NCBI GenBank assembly: GCA_039566865.1
Contig: CM076948.1
Location: 23,943,001-24,007,000 of the forward strand
From: Aurelia coerulea
Lineage: Eukaryota; Cnidaria; Scyphozoa; Semaeostomeae; Ulmaridae
Reading direction: 5' to 3'
Length of the DNA: 64,000 nt
Shown: positions 45,206 to 56,086 of the stretch, one piece after another
How the letters are laid out: every line of letters starts with the position of its first letter
Position numbering within the stretch: the first letter of the stretch is position 1
Notes under the pieces: model-generated
What the model was told of the DNA's origin: nothing
Database searches by the model: none
The model's input: the letters and a program-made list of their open reading frames with translations, nothing else
Position numbers and translations under genes: made by a program

Positions 45206-45798
45206 CACGTTTTTGATAAGAAACTGGTATATAATGATATAATAATAATAGTAATAATAATCTTTCATATTTATACAGGTTAATTTGTTCAGTAAATAAG
45301 ATTACTGTTATCAATCAAAGACCTGTATTTTACAAAATAAAAGTTGATATCTACGAGAATAAAGTTAAAAATTTACAAGAATAAAAGTTCTATATTACAA
45401 GATTTAAATTACAACTGATAAATGGAATATAAGAAACAAGTACTACGATGACCAAAAATTTAAGAAACTCTAGTACTACGCTCAAGAACAGTTGAGAAAC
45501 TCAAAACATTTTATTTCTGTATGTCTCTCTAACAAAGCTACCTTCATCTTTTTTTAACGTTTGACTGCGAAAATGGGTAACTTTTTGCCGTAATGTGCAT
45601 GGCTTATTCATAGTGACAATGTCAATACAAAATACAAGCCCTTTGTCGATGAGAAGGTTCAACTATAACGCAATTTTCGGCCCAAAAATAAGAAACTATA
45701 ATTAAGAAACTTGTAGTACTAAAACACCGAAATTTTTATGCGAAATTAAGAAACTTTTAGTACTAAGTGCTGATCCAAGTTTCTTGAAAAAAAACGGG
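45206..45798. mobile_element. TA-flanked element with CACGTTTTT / AAAAACGGG ends
   Basis: CACGTTTTTGATAAGAAACT pairs with AGTTTCTTGAAAAAAAACGG followed by G. TA flanks at 45204-45205 and 45799-45800. TAAGAAACT-type words recur many times near the right end, often with GTAGTACTA. Confidence 0.65.
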
Positions 45799-46900
45799 TA
45801 TACTTCTGTTCCTGGATAGAAACCGGAAATATGTCTAATGGAGGTTTCTCATCTAAAAAAGTTTTACCAATAATAGAAATATCATCAATCCAAAAAGTTT
45901 CACCAACAATTTGATTGAAACGATGATCTCAACAAAAATAGAAAATTTAAGGACGAAATACTTTCCTTTGTAATGAATTTCTAAAACCTAACAGGTGAAT
46001 GTTGAATTTCGCGTTGTTTGTTTAAAGATTTCATCAGGTCATGCTGAGGTCAGACAATTTAAGATTCGGTGATACCACCTTGTTTGCAACCAACGCATTA
46101 GCAGATACGAAATACAAACGAGAATGAGGTCTTTTCAGAATTTGTTACATAAATTTTGGTATTGTGGGTGCAAGAATTGTTCTTTGGTTATTGTTTTGAT
46201 TGCAAATTTGTGAAGAAAAGCTTACAGAATATCCAGAGACCACCAGCTTTGTAGAGAAGTTCGACAGAAAGAAAGGTATTGGATTGGTCTTTAAGAATAA
46301 CTCTTCGGAGAAAATTTTGGCCTCAAACCTTGTTTACAGCCAACACATTAACAGATAGATCGAAAATTTTAAAGCAATCGACTCTGTTCGGTCTGTTTAA
46401 TGGTGATCTGTAGCAAAAAATGTTGTCGATGCAACTGAATAGTACTGTTAAGTGATAAAAGATTCTGTCAAAATTGCTTTGATATCTTGTTTCATTTTTG
46501 AGTTATCCACTATTTTGTAGGATTGGCTGATGACGTCATTTTGTTTACACAAAGTTAAGAAAGTATACGAGGTTGACTATGCTTCGAAAGAGAACTCTAA
46601 ACAAACATAGGTTGCAATCAGCATGCCTTTCTAAATATGATCTTAATTCACGAGACAATTTATATTCCATAAACAGTAAATATGCATGTCCTGTGGAAGT
46701 AAGATATGTGTGAAGTGTGAAATATGATTAGTTCATATTGGCTCCTTACGCTGAACAAAATGAGGCGATGATAATAAATGATTTATCTTATGTTGGCTTT
46801 ACAATAGTATAAACTAATTTACGCTAAAGGGACGAAGTTTATGCTTTGTGAAGTTTGAAAGCAGGTAAGAATCACGCATTTACATATATACTGCTGTTAG
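45799..46900. other. Intergenic, nothing recognised
   Basis: AT-rich with no open frame of note. Weak repetition of CCTTGTTTGCA/ACAGCCAACACATTA words occurs around 46080 and 46330. Confidence 0.35.
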
Positions 46901-47420
46901 GGCCTGCAAATAGATTTTGAACAGCAGGGCTGTTGCAAGAATGAGCAAAAGGCAAGCTGCTGTTTGTAGAGGCTTCATGAAGTGAAGTGTTAAAGAAACA
47001 TGCTAAAAGCAGCATTACTTGTACCATTGACAATAAAGTTTGCAAACAAACTCCCAACGCCAGATTGATGCAAGAAATTTGAAAGAAATTTATACCTAAT
47101 TTTCTAAAGCAGGAACACAAGAGACCTACTACACGCATATCATTATTATTGAAATAAGGTTTGCAAATAAATTTTGATGAGCAAAAAGTAAGTTGCTGTT
47201 TACGCTGCCTTCTTGCAGCGAAAAGTAAAGAAAGCATGCTAAAAGCAGTGGGACTTGTATTACTGGAAATAAAAGTTGGAGCAATTGTCCAATACCAGAT
47301 TTACACAAGAAATCTGAACGAAATGCATAGCTGCTTATATCCAAGGTTTTGAAAGCAGGAACGCCAAAGATGAACGACAAGGATACCATTTGCAACAAAG
47401 TTTGAAAACAGATTTTGAAT
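46901..47420. repeat. Degenerate ~256-bp tandem repeat
   Basis: TTTGCAAATAAATTTTGA-type, AGCAAAAGGCAAGCTGCTGT-type and ACATGCTAAAAGCAG-type words recur at 46905 and 47160, with a partial third start at 47400. Minus-strand frames of the two units encode related hydrophobic peptides (LLLACF core). The frames are broken, and I do not call a gene. Confidence 0.55.
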
Positions 47421-47558
47421 TACGGGGAAACGTAAGAATTTACAGGTGAAGTTTGAATCATAGATACAACAAAGCCATCACATCTTGTATTGAACTTTGA
47501 TTCACAACTAAATAGTATGTGAGAGATTGATGCAAGGAGTCAGAATGAGTTAAGAGTA

Positions 47559-48120
47559 TACAGGGTGTCCCAAAAAATGTTGCCCCATTTGCCTGAAGAT
47601 TGCGATGAAATGGCATAAGATTCTCGCCAAACTTTTATATGATGTTGTCCTTCAGATGTTCAAATTAGGTTTGCTGCCATCCCCGTCAAAATCCGTTCAA
47701 AAATGATGGAGCTATGACCTTCAGAAGACCAAATTTGCCTAATGACTGAAAGCAGCGGTCGGCCATTTTGTCTTACTATTTTGCAGCGATAAATAGCTTT
47801 CACGCGAGGTTAGAAATAGTTTCTGTGAGATCAGAAATAGTTGAACTCTCTGATGATTATCGGAATTTTCACGAGAGCTATGATATTGGAGGCTGCTGTT
47901 TCATTTCATCCATGAAGCTATTTATCGCTGCATAAACTTTGGGAAGATGATTTTTGGAACGAAACGGCATACTGTTGGTAGAACTTGTTGATAGTATTAT
48001 TTTTTCTGATGACTCAGTTTCTTTTTATTTAGATGCCGACACGAATAAACCAAGTCTACTAAGTTCTTCGATTAACTTCTTCGACACCTATTGATTGCAG
48101 GACACGAACGATATCAGCTA
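47559..48120. mobile_element. Mariner-type end and subterminal region
   Basis: TA followed by CAGGGTGTCCCAAAAAATGT. Further in, GCGATAAATAGCTT (47790) and AGCTATTTATCGC (47926) form an internal inverted pair. The matching right terminus is not adjacent; the nearest one in opposite orientation is at 52777. Confidence 0.5.
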
Positions 48121-48443
48121 TGGAAAGGTGAGCACCTTTTTTTGATTTTCAAATATCTAGTTAGTAAAAAGTTCATCAACTTTGGAAGGTTCTAGAAACA
48201 AATTTAATTGGTTGATTTAAGAGATTCTTGCATTGATTTATAGTCGAGAGTCTGACTTAAACATAGATGCCTAGCTAAGGAACCTATGTTAACGTTTAGA
48301 TTTCACAAAAGCGTTTAAAATTTCAAGTCATGTAGGAGCTTTTTAGGCCTTTTCAAACCCAGCTTTTTTTCTGCTTGACATGCGCTCAAAATGTGTTTGT
48401 CATTGGAGATAAGGAATCAAACAACAGTCTTGTAAATCATGCT

Positions 48444-48475
48444 ACCGGGTGTCCCAAATAAATGTATACAGATTT
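48444..48475 (+). mobile_element. Solo mariner-type end CCGGGTGTCCC
   Basis: CTACCGGGTGTCCCAAATAA occurs without a nearby opposite end. Confidence 0.45.
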
Positions 48476-49088
48476 GGTTGACTCCAGCAATGTGAATTTA
48501 GCTTCAATCAATATCTAATCACCCTCAAAATGCTCCTCAATATTAACTTGAACATAGATGCCTCGTTTGTTGGTATTGGTGCTTTGAGAGCACAAATATC
48601 AATCTTGAAAGCTCAAATTTGTTTCTACCCGCAAACCAGAGTTTTACAAAATTCACCCTTGCTAGTCGCTGTATGAAGGCCGCTTAGCTGATCGCAGACA
48701 TTTAATTCAGTTGTCATGAGGAGGCGTCGTGTGCAGAGTTCATATACGCACCGTTTTCTTTTATGTTTGTTATTGTTGTTGTTTTAATTTTGCATAATAT
48801 GGAAAACAACGGGATTTGATGACCGTCTCCCACAGCGCTGAAGGACAACTATAAAGACGAGGCTAGGAAATGTATCTAAAAAGGACGTAAAATCGCAGAG
48901 AAACCAGTTATCTGCTTTGAGTTCGCTGCTTTTATGTTTTTGACGCTGCGTAGCCTCTCCGGTGCTGCGGTTGGGGAATTTTAGCTTTCCTGTTTTGTGG
49001 TGGTGGAACTGTGCATGAGTGGGATGAGGGGAATGAAGTGCAAAGGAGAAAAGATGCGAAGGAAACTGGTTTCCCTGTGATGAGAACT
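48476..49088. other. Region downstream of the NXPE-like gene
   Basis: On the minus strand this is 3' flank of the gene and should hold its 3' UTR. I could not place a polyadenylation signal with confidence. A (TTG)n tract lies near 48770-48783. Confidence 0.35.
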
Positions 49089-50615
49089 TTAAATGTTATA
49101 ATTTTTCCATACAAAATCAGCTAAAACATCCTCAACTGGCTCAAATACAAAATATTCATAATGAACATGGTCCCTTGTTCCCTTGTGATAAGACGCTGAA
49201 ATTGGGTAAATATCCAATATCGTAACACCAGCAGAACACAATTCTGCATTTGTATACGCATTGAAGAGACTAATTCGATGGTTCGTTAGGAATCGAGCCT
49301 GCGTTACGTTCCACCTTTCCGTATTTTCCTTATGTGACATCGTTGTCGTTTTCCATATAATTTGCGGAACACTTGTTTGATTTTCAAGTGCTCTGTAATG
49401 ATCCAGCACTTTGATGAAGTCTTTGATCAGGATTTTATAGTCGCTGAAATTTAGGGTCATGATAATATGCAGACCAAAATTAATAACAACAACGCTTCGA
49501 TTACTCTTCATGTCGGGTTGGTTAAATATCGCATGTAGCGGCTCGAAAAATCTTGTTTTGTTGAAAGCTAATCCGACATTGTTAGGCCTTTTCTTCTCTC
49601 CGCTCTTTCCAATTTCATATACCCACGTATATGTCTTTTTGCATTTCTTGAATGCTTGCCTGCAGAGCACTCTGGTATACGAGGAATCCCATAAGCGGTA
49701 TGTTACGGAATCACCTAAAAACCACAGGGTATCGAGCTTTTTCTTCGAATTGTAATTAGCAGGTTTGGATACCGGAAAGTTTGGTTTCCATCTGAACGAA
49801 CCGCTCTTTGGTTTCCAGTTGCCATAACCGTCCCATACAAACGTACATTTGTGATCAAAATTCTTAGAAGTAAAGCATGAACTCCTATTGCCACCTCTAT
49901 GTACGCATTGACTTTGATTATGGCCTCTAAATTTAGCTAATTGCTTAAGCCCTGTTTTCCTTGGAAGCTTCACTTCGAAATGAATCGGCATCATCTTCTG
50001 CACAAGGTATTCATCCAGATACCCAAGAATACCTTCTTCTTGAAATCTCCCATTCGCATTGCCTTTCTCGAACCAACCAGCAGGTGGGTCCCTCAGCCCA
50101 TCACATAACGAGAACTCCAGTATCAAATTCAATGTATAGTTCCCTGGGTCTTTTATGTGGAACCATATTTCGTAAGTCCCATCTTTTAAATCATAAACAA
50201 CTCCATTTTGGTAGCCAGCTCCTGTAAGATAAGCTCGCCAAAAATCTCCACCAACTTTCTTCGTAACCCCAGCTTCAGTTCTCGTTATCATAGTAAACTT
50301 GGTATAAAATCCTGCCGGATTAATTTCATAATTAGAAATTAAACTCTCCCTTGCACTAGTCCTCAGTGGTCTCTCTCCATGATTGATATTTCTGTATTTC
50401 CATGCGATATCGTGTTGACATGGGCCTAATATTCCTTTCCAGTCAAATCTCTCTTTCTCTTCAGGGTAAATAAAAGTTTCCTCGGCTCTTATCCAGCTAA
50501 ATTCTGACATGTTCAAACGATGCCTAAATACCGATATTAAATTATAATTAAAGGTGAAAATGAGGAAACCCTGCAGTGCGAAACAGATCCATAATGCATA
50601 CATAATATTAGACAT
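49089..50615 (-). CDS. NXPE family / PC-esterase-like membrane protein
   Basis: A single uninterrupted 508-codon frame from an ATG at 50615. An in-frame TTG six codons earlier follows a stop at 50640-50642; ATG is preferred because this is animal DNA. Residues 5-25 form one hydrophobic segment after a very short N-terminus, as in type II Golgi or secretory-pathway proteins. The body has about nine N-x-S/T sequons, fitting a lumenal domain. The middle (~45-230) resembles the NXPE immunoglobulin-like part (AGFYTKF, GGDFWRAYL, DGTYEIWFHI, GNYTL). The C-terminal half is a PC-esterase/GDSL-like domain: LWFLGDS with Ser at 303, INFGLH at 378-383, and D482-x-x-H485 near the end, supplying nucleophile, oxyanion and Asp/His positions. 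NXPE proteins are usually ~500-570 residues, so this looks complete. Its substrate is unknown; members of the wider fold modify sugars by acetylation or deacetylation. The gene has no introns and sits between transposon remnants, so a retrocopy origin is possible, but the reading frame is intact. Confidence 0.85.
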   Translation of the reverse strand: MSNIMYALWICFALQGFLIFTFNYNLISVFRHRLNMSEFSWIRAEETFIYPEEKERFDWKGILGPCQHDIAWKYRNINHGERPLRTSARESLISNYEINPAGFYTKFTMITRTEAGVTKKVGGDFWRAYLTGAGYQNGVVYDLKDGTYEIWFHIKDPGNYTLNLILEFSLCDGLRDPPAGWFEKGNANGRFQEEGILGYLDEYLVQKMMPIHFEVKLPRKTGLKQLAKFRGHNQSQCVHRGGNRSSCFTSKNFDHKCTFVWDGYGNWKPKSGSFRWKPNFPVSKPANYNSKKKLDTLWFLGDSVTYRLWDSSYTRVLCRQAFKKCKKTYTWVYEIGKSGEKKRPNNVGLAFNKTRFFEPLHAIFNQPDMKSNRSVVVINFGLHIIMTLNFSDYKILIKDFIKVLDHYRALENQTSVPQIIWKTTTMSHKENTERWNVTQARFLTNHRISLFNAYTNAELCSAGVTILDIYPISASYHKGTRDHVHYEYFVFEPVEDVLADFVWKNYNI

Positions 50616-50839
50616 ATTTCGTGATGAAGTCAATCGAAATCACAGGCGGATTTCTATCCTGAAAAATAGATCGAAACCAGGAATTTATGAGGTGAACACG
50701 TTCAACTAATTGTTGCTATAGTGATTATAACGAATTCAGAAGCAATGCGCATCAAGAAAGAACCTGTCTCCTATTGTTTGAATTTTCTGATAAACTTTCT
50801 GAGCGAAACTGATAAAAGTACAGTCCACCAGATGTCATA

Positions 50840-51467
50840 AACAAGGACAGATTTGGTAAGACAATAGCACGAATTGGGTTTGATTGACACCGTAATTCAA
50901 AGCGATTAGCGATCGCAGACAAAGGAAATTCTCTCAGCCAGTAATTCAAAACAAGCAAAGCCGCAAAAGTTGCTCTGAAAACCAGGAAGCTAGCTCGCCT
51001 GCTGTGCATTCCAGAAATGGTATTTTAGGGACAAACATGAGCATAGATCGAAAGAAGAAGGATATATCTACACATCTACCTCGGGCATTTTATCTATATG
51101 GTCCAAAAGCCGGTTGAGATTTCTTTGGTTCAGAAGGCGATTGGTAGGCGATTCAATTCTCTTTATTTTTATGCGTGTAATGAAAACACTTACTGCTCGG
51201 CTTCTGAACCAAAGAAGTAAAATGCCCGCGGTAAATGTGTAGATATATCCTTCTTCTTTCGATATATGCTCATGTTTGCTTTTGCAAACATATTTTGAAA
51301 TGCACAATGAGCGCGCTAGCAACTTGGGTTCAGAGAAGCTTTGGCGGCTTCGTTTGTTTTGAATTCATGGCTGAGAGAATTTCCTTTGTCTGCATTCGCT
51401 AATCGCTTTGAATTCAGGTGTCAACAAAAGCATCTCGTGCTATTATGTTACAAAATCTGTCCTTGTT
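50840..51467. mobile_element. Mutator-like foldback family, full-length, TSD GATGTCATA
   Basis: AACAAGGACAGATTTGGTAA..AAAATCTGTCCTTGTT, 628 bp. The 9-bp duplication GATGTCATA is exact (50831-50839, 51468-51476). The copy lies just upstream of the NXPE-like gene. An extra ~30 bp in the centre repeats the GAAG.CGATTGG word. Confidence 0.94.
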
Positions 51468-51499
51468 GATGTCATAGCTAAAGGTTTCGAATCTGCAGA

Positions 51500-51800
51500 A
51501 CAATGACAGAATTTGTAAGACAATAGCATGAGTTGCTTTTGATTGACACCACAATTCAAAGCGATTAGCGATCGCAAACAGAGGAAATTCTACAACCAGT
51601 AATTCAAAACAAGCAAAGGCCGAAAAGTCTCTCTGAAACGCAGGTAGCTAGCTCGCTCGTTGCGCATTCCGGAAATTGTTTTCGAGAACAAACAAGAGCA
51701 TAGATTGAAAGAAGAAGGGTATATCTTCACATCTACCTCAGGCATTTTATTTATATGGCTCAAAAGCCGATTGGGAGACCATTTAATTCTCTTTATTGCG
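51500..51800. mobile_element. Mutator-like foldback, left arm only
   Basis: AATGACAGAATTTGTAAGAC to GCCGATTGGGAGACCATTTA matches the left arm and centre; the right arm is absent. Confidence 0.8.
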
Positions 51801-52729
51801 CAACTTCGAGCAACTTGTATTGTCACAGAAAAAATGTGAAGCAACTTTTATCTGAAGATGATAGTGCATTGCCACCTTAAAGCAGTCTCAAAGAATACAC
51901 CTTGCGAGCAGCTGTCAACAACAGACCTCAATAAATAAATCTCTAATTAAACGTACAATGAAGGTAGCCGAGCGTATTTTCAGCAAACGAGATTTACCAA
52001 ACTGCACCCATATTAAATGTTTCACAGAATGTTCCAGAAGTCAAGATTGCATTAAAAATAGAAGTGTTGGTTTCTTCTAATCCCATCTTCTTGCATGCTG
52101 CAGTTTTTAGATCTTAGATTCTAAACAATTGGTCAATCGCACTTCAAATTATTGAATTTTTAAGAAGAGGAAGAAATGATTTCTTTGCAAAGCATTGCTA
52201 AACAGCTGTTTTTGATGTACGAAGGGATTAATGTCTTCATGGGATCATAGGATGCAAAATGCATGCTATTTTTCCAAGAAATAAATTCTTCATTGAAATG
52301 TATTGTCCAAGCATAGCATGGTCCAAATCTACAAACTGCAAACTGTATTGTCTAAGTCTTCAGGGTGCCATTAATTTTCTTCCTGATGTTCAATTTTCGT
52401 CGAGTTTCAGCAAGTTTGAGGTAGATTTCGTCGAATTGTTAAAGATTGATAACGCGAGTGTCATTTTTCCGCATTGAATTGAATGATGGTTATGAGCTAA
52501 GATGAAAAATCAGCTCGGAAACATTGAACGAACACAACGAACCACGTAGTCAGTCTATGATTTATGTCCGAATAACCAACAAAGTGCTGTTTTCAAAAAT
52601 CACTTTTTCGACTTTCTTGTGCCATAAATCAGGAATAATGTGTCTGATTGGCTAAAAAAAAGTGTCAAATTCTTAGTTGAAGCCCATGCTATGCAACTGT
52701 ATGAAGAATAGAACAATATAACGTACAGC
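51801..52729. other. Intergenic, no gene recognised
   Basis: A plus frame at 52259-52477 has no domain. No repeats of note. Confidence 0.35.
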
Positions 52730-52777
52730 TCCTCCACAGCAATCATATGACTTGAGCACAATTTTTGGGACACCCTG
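52730..52777 (-). mobile_element. Mariner-type right end
   Basis: CTCCTCCACAGCAATCATAT..TTTTTGGGACACCCTG followed by TA. It is the reverse of the word set at 43654-43711. Confidence 0.65.
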
Positions 52778-52939
52778 TATATTTACAAAAAATGACCGGA
52801 ATTTGTCTCAAATACGACTGGGAAAATATGGTTGTGGAACCTCTTTCACTACCCTCTTCAAAATGGTGTCGCCAACAGGCCAGTAAAAGCGATAATCTAT
52901 TGCAAACAAGTGGATTTCTATGGCCGACTTACGAGATAG

Positions 52940-52962
52940 TCCCAGTTATCGCAACAACAACG

Positions 52963-52997
<35 letters not shown>

Positions 52998-53040
52998 ATT
53001 TTTTGCTCAAACTGGGACTTATGGATTTTCACATAAAAAA
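52940..53040 (-). repeat. (CAA)n microsatellite within a dispersed repeat
   Basis: CCCAGTTATCGCAACAACAA..CAATATTTTTTGCTCAAACTGGGACTTATG is the reverse of 23141-23220. Confidence 0.8.
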
Positions 53041-55060
53041 TTGGGACAAAATTTAGTTTGGGCGCCATCAGTCTATCAATAGCGATAACTACGAACTTAT
53101 AATCAGTCTAGCCCCTCCAGTTACGCTCATCTCAATGAGTTGAATTGTTGTTGTTGTTGTCGCTCCACTGAGACCGATTAGCCTAGCCACAAATGTAAAA
53201 AAATTAAGATGTAAAAAGCGATTGCGAGGCTGCAAATGATAATAAAATGTAAAAGATGTCATAAAAAACTTGGTGGCTATCTCACTTGAATTGCATGCAA
53301 AATAGAGTTTCGAACCTAATAGAGAGTTTACGAACTAGGACGGCGAAGCCAGCAGGAACCGCATCTTGTATCTTGCAAACAAAGTATTCTCTGCTGTACG
53401 CTATCTTTTACACACTAACTAAAAGCCAAGGCGAAACCTCCTTCTTCAGTTACGTCTGAGACCAATCATCAGTTACGTAGGAAGCAGATCAAACTTAGGG
53501 GCACGACACTGTAAGGGCACTGGGGCACTTCCTGAAAATAAAAAGGGCACTTCTTTGTTTATTGCAAAATTTTGGGGCACGTGCCCCCAGTGCCCCCCGG
53601 TAGGCCTAAATCTGAAGTATAGAACGACAGAAGTTGGATTGCATTCGTACAAAAGCAACAATGCGTTGAGGTTGCAGTTGGCGTCGTCATTTCGTAACCT
53701 TCGTAATCTATACTCAGTGATTCGGTTCTCTTTTTAAGATAAACACTCATCCAATTTGTCAACTCATAAACTTTTAAATCAAACACAAAGTTGAAATCGT
53801 ATGTTTTTAGCAATTTTGTCTACTTCAAAATATCTTCAGATTAACATGAATTATTAATTAGATTAGTTTAAATGTATAAATCACCATCAAAATAAGCCAT
53901 AAATTTATTCGCCACCAGCAGAATTTTCATCAAAATGTAAACTTTAAAATTTTAGGATTTAACCTTCAAATATACTAATCTTGACTATGAAATGAAAAAA
54001 ATTGAAAAATAAAATTAAGATTTACTGAAACGGTTTAAATATAGTGTCAGAGGCAGAAATATATCAGGACATAGTTAGTGAGCCTGCAATTTAATTTCAT
54101 GACTAGATGGAATCAGAAGTCACCGAATTTCTATTTGTCATGTAGCTTAGATGCAAACTAAAATCAGAAAGGTAAGTTTTTCAAAATCGGTAGGGGGTAT
54201 TTTTCTCAAGTTATGAACGATTTCATCAAAATTTTCAGCTCAGAACCTTCCATAACGACCTTACGACCTGCTACACTGCAACGGTGCAGATTTGATTCGC
54301 TACAAGCTTGTAATGGTTCAATAGTAACCTATTCTCATCCAATTAGTCACTCTCCCTCTCAAATCAACTAAGATACCCGAGTGCTTCGGAAGTCACAATT
54401 TCGGTAATGTACCATGCAGAGAATACAAAGAAAGATGAAACATTAGTAGCAAAATATAGCTATACCATAAAACCTCAAAGCTATCTACTCCATAACTCAG
54501 AAAAAACCAACCCCTGCGAAAACAGAAATTAGGTACCACATATGTATTACTTTTGATCAGCTCTAACTCCGTCAAAAAATGAAGTTTCATCCTTGATACA
54601 TTCCTGTTTGAATGCCGTATGCATAATGTTTAGATTTTTCTAAATTCTTAGAAATTAATTGCAAATGATACAAAGCTGAAATTTTATGGATATGATGCCA
54701 CTGGGTATATGCTTCCGTTGAAAAATGTTTTGGTTCGGTAGATGCAGCATAGGTTGACGAAGCCACACGCCAAATTTGAGTCTGAAATCTTCTATTGATT
54801 ATTGTTATATAATTTCCCAAAAATGCAAAAAGTGCAATCTTGTAAAAACTGAAATGAAAGATCAGTATTTCGTGACTTGATATTTGAATGTCTCCCTCTC
54901 TTACTCTTTTCCCTTGGTCTTCATAACCTTTTTTGTTGATCTTAGTTTGTTTCTCCATGATTTCCTTTCCTTGCTTTTGTGGAAAGGGGCCAGAAGTAGT
55001 GCATAATTTTAGTTTCTTTGCACTTGCAGAAAGAAGGGCCTATTTTTTAATTCAAAAATC
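53041..55060. other. Intergenic, 2 kb without recognised gene
   Basis: Contains a (GTT)n tract near 53147-53160. A GGGGCACT/GTGCCCC-rich patch at 53475-53605 resembles one side of the 24652-type hAT element (GTTACGTAGGAAGC). The minus frame at 54587-54958 (123 codons) is the longest; it has no recognised domain. Confidence 0.4.
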
Positions 55061-56086
55061 TGTCGGATGGACATTAGATACTTTGGAAGCCTACCAAATT
55101 CTTAGCTTTGATGTAAGACCATAATGTAACCTTGCATGATATAAAGCATCCAAAGGGTAATGAAAACAAGAAACTGATTTGTTTTCAAAACGAATGTTGC
55201 TCTGGGAATAACGAAGAACATCGACATGTCGGATGGACTAGATAGAAAATGCACATGTGCAAAAATAGTTACTTCAACCTCAATTCTATCTCAGCATTAA
55301 GCATAACTCACAAAAGACTGTAACTGTTCTATGGTATTGTCTATTGCTGACAATGTAACTCATGTAACACTTAGAAAAATAACAACTTGTTCGTCAAAAA
55401 AGGATAACAAACGTGTCAGATGGACATGTCGGATGGACAAAAACGTACTGCAAAATTGAACTTCTGAAAACACAAACAGAAGTAATTCTAAATTAATAAC
55501 AACATGGCGCTGCGTAGGTTCCACATACTCGTTGGTGTTATCGTTGGCCCAGGCACAAGATAAGCATTATCTTATTGGAATGTCCGTCCGACAGATTTTC
55601 AGAATGGAGAGTTTGGTGCCAAAATACGCATAAATCTATTTTTGATGCATACTTTCTACCTATTCATGACACAGTAATGTCCACTTTTTAACATTGGGAC
55701 ACATTATTCACTTCTATTGCGGATAAAAAATATAACGAAAGTCCGTCCGACAGGTTTTATAAAAAATATGTTTGAAACAAAACAATGCTGAATTAATCTT
55801 CAAAACGTATTGCGAACAATTCCTGCTGTTCCCATTGTGAGCAACTCCAATTGCTGTATGCACTGTTGCATAATTGAAGAGTACTGTGAAAAGTACACAC
55901 CAGCAACTGTCGGACGGACACACTCTTTAGTCAAAATTTAAAGGCTGTAGATACTTTTTTTCGTGCAAAGGTGATTCCTCCAAACAAATTAGCAAGTTGG
56001 GAGATAGCTCCAACAAAATTCCGTGGCTTATCACTACCATTTGTTTTGGGAAAAGTAAATCCTCTCTTTTTTCTGTCGGACGGACA
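55061..56086. repeat. Cluster of eight TGTCGGAyGGACA motifs
   Basis: Copies at 55061-55073, 55227-55239, 55414-55426, 55427-55439 (tandem pair), 55581-55593 (reverse), 55740-55752 (reverse), 55908-55920 and 56074-56086. The first four on the plus strand read TGTCrGATGGACw; the last four carry the CpG form TGTCGGACGGACA in either orientation, one with an altered end base. Start-to-start steps are 166, 187, 13, 154, 159, 168 and 166 bp. The sequence between them shows no repetition that I can see. Role unknown: candidate protein-binding sites or remnant of an extremely decayed array. Confidence 0.75.

Noticed and set aside
44963..45268. Minus-strand frame with a poly-tyrosine start
   Set aside because: The tyrosines come from an ATA/ATT simple tract, and the frame runs into the CACGGGG element.
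50616..50633. Upstream TTG as start of the NXPE-like gene
   Set aside because: TTG starts are not expected in animal nuclear genes; an ATG six codons later precedes the hydrophobic anchor directly.
54587..54958. 123-codon minus-strand frame
   Set aside because: Begins with a lysine-rich stretch but shows no recognisable domain or splice support; kept as unassigned sequence.
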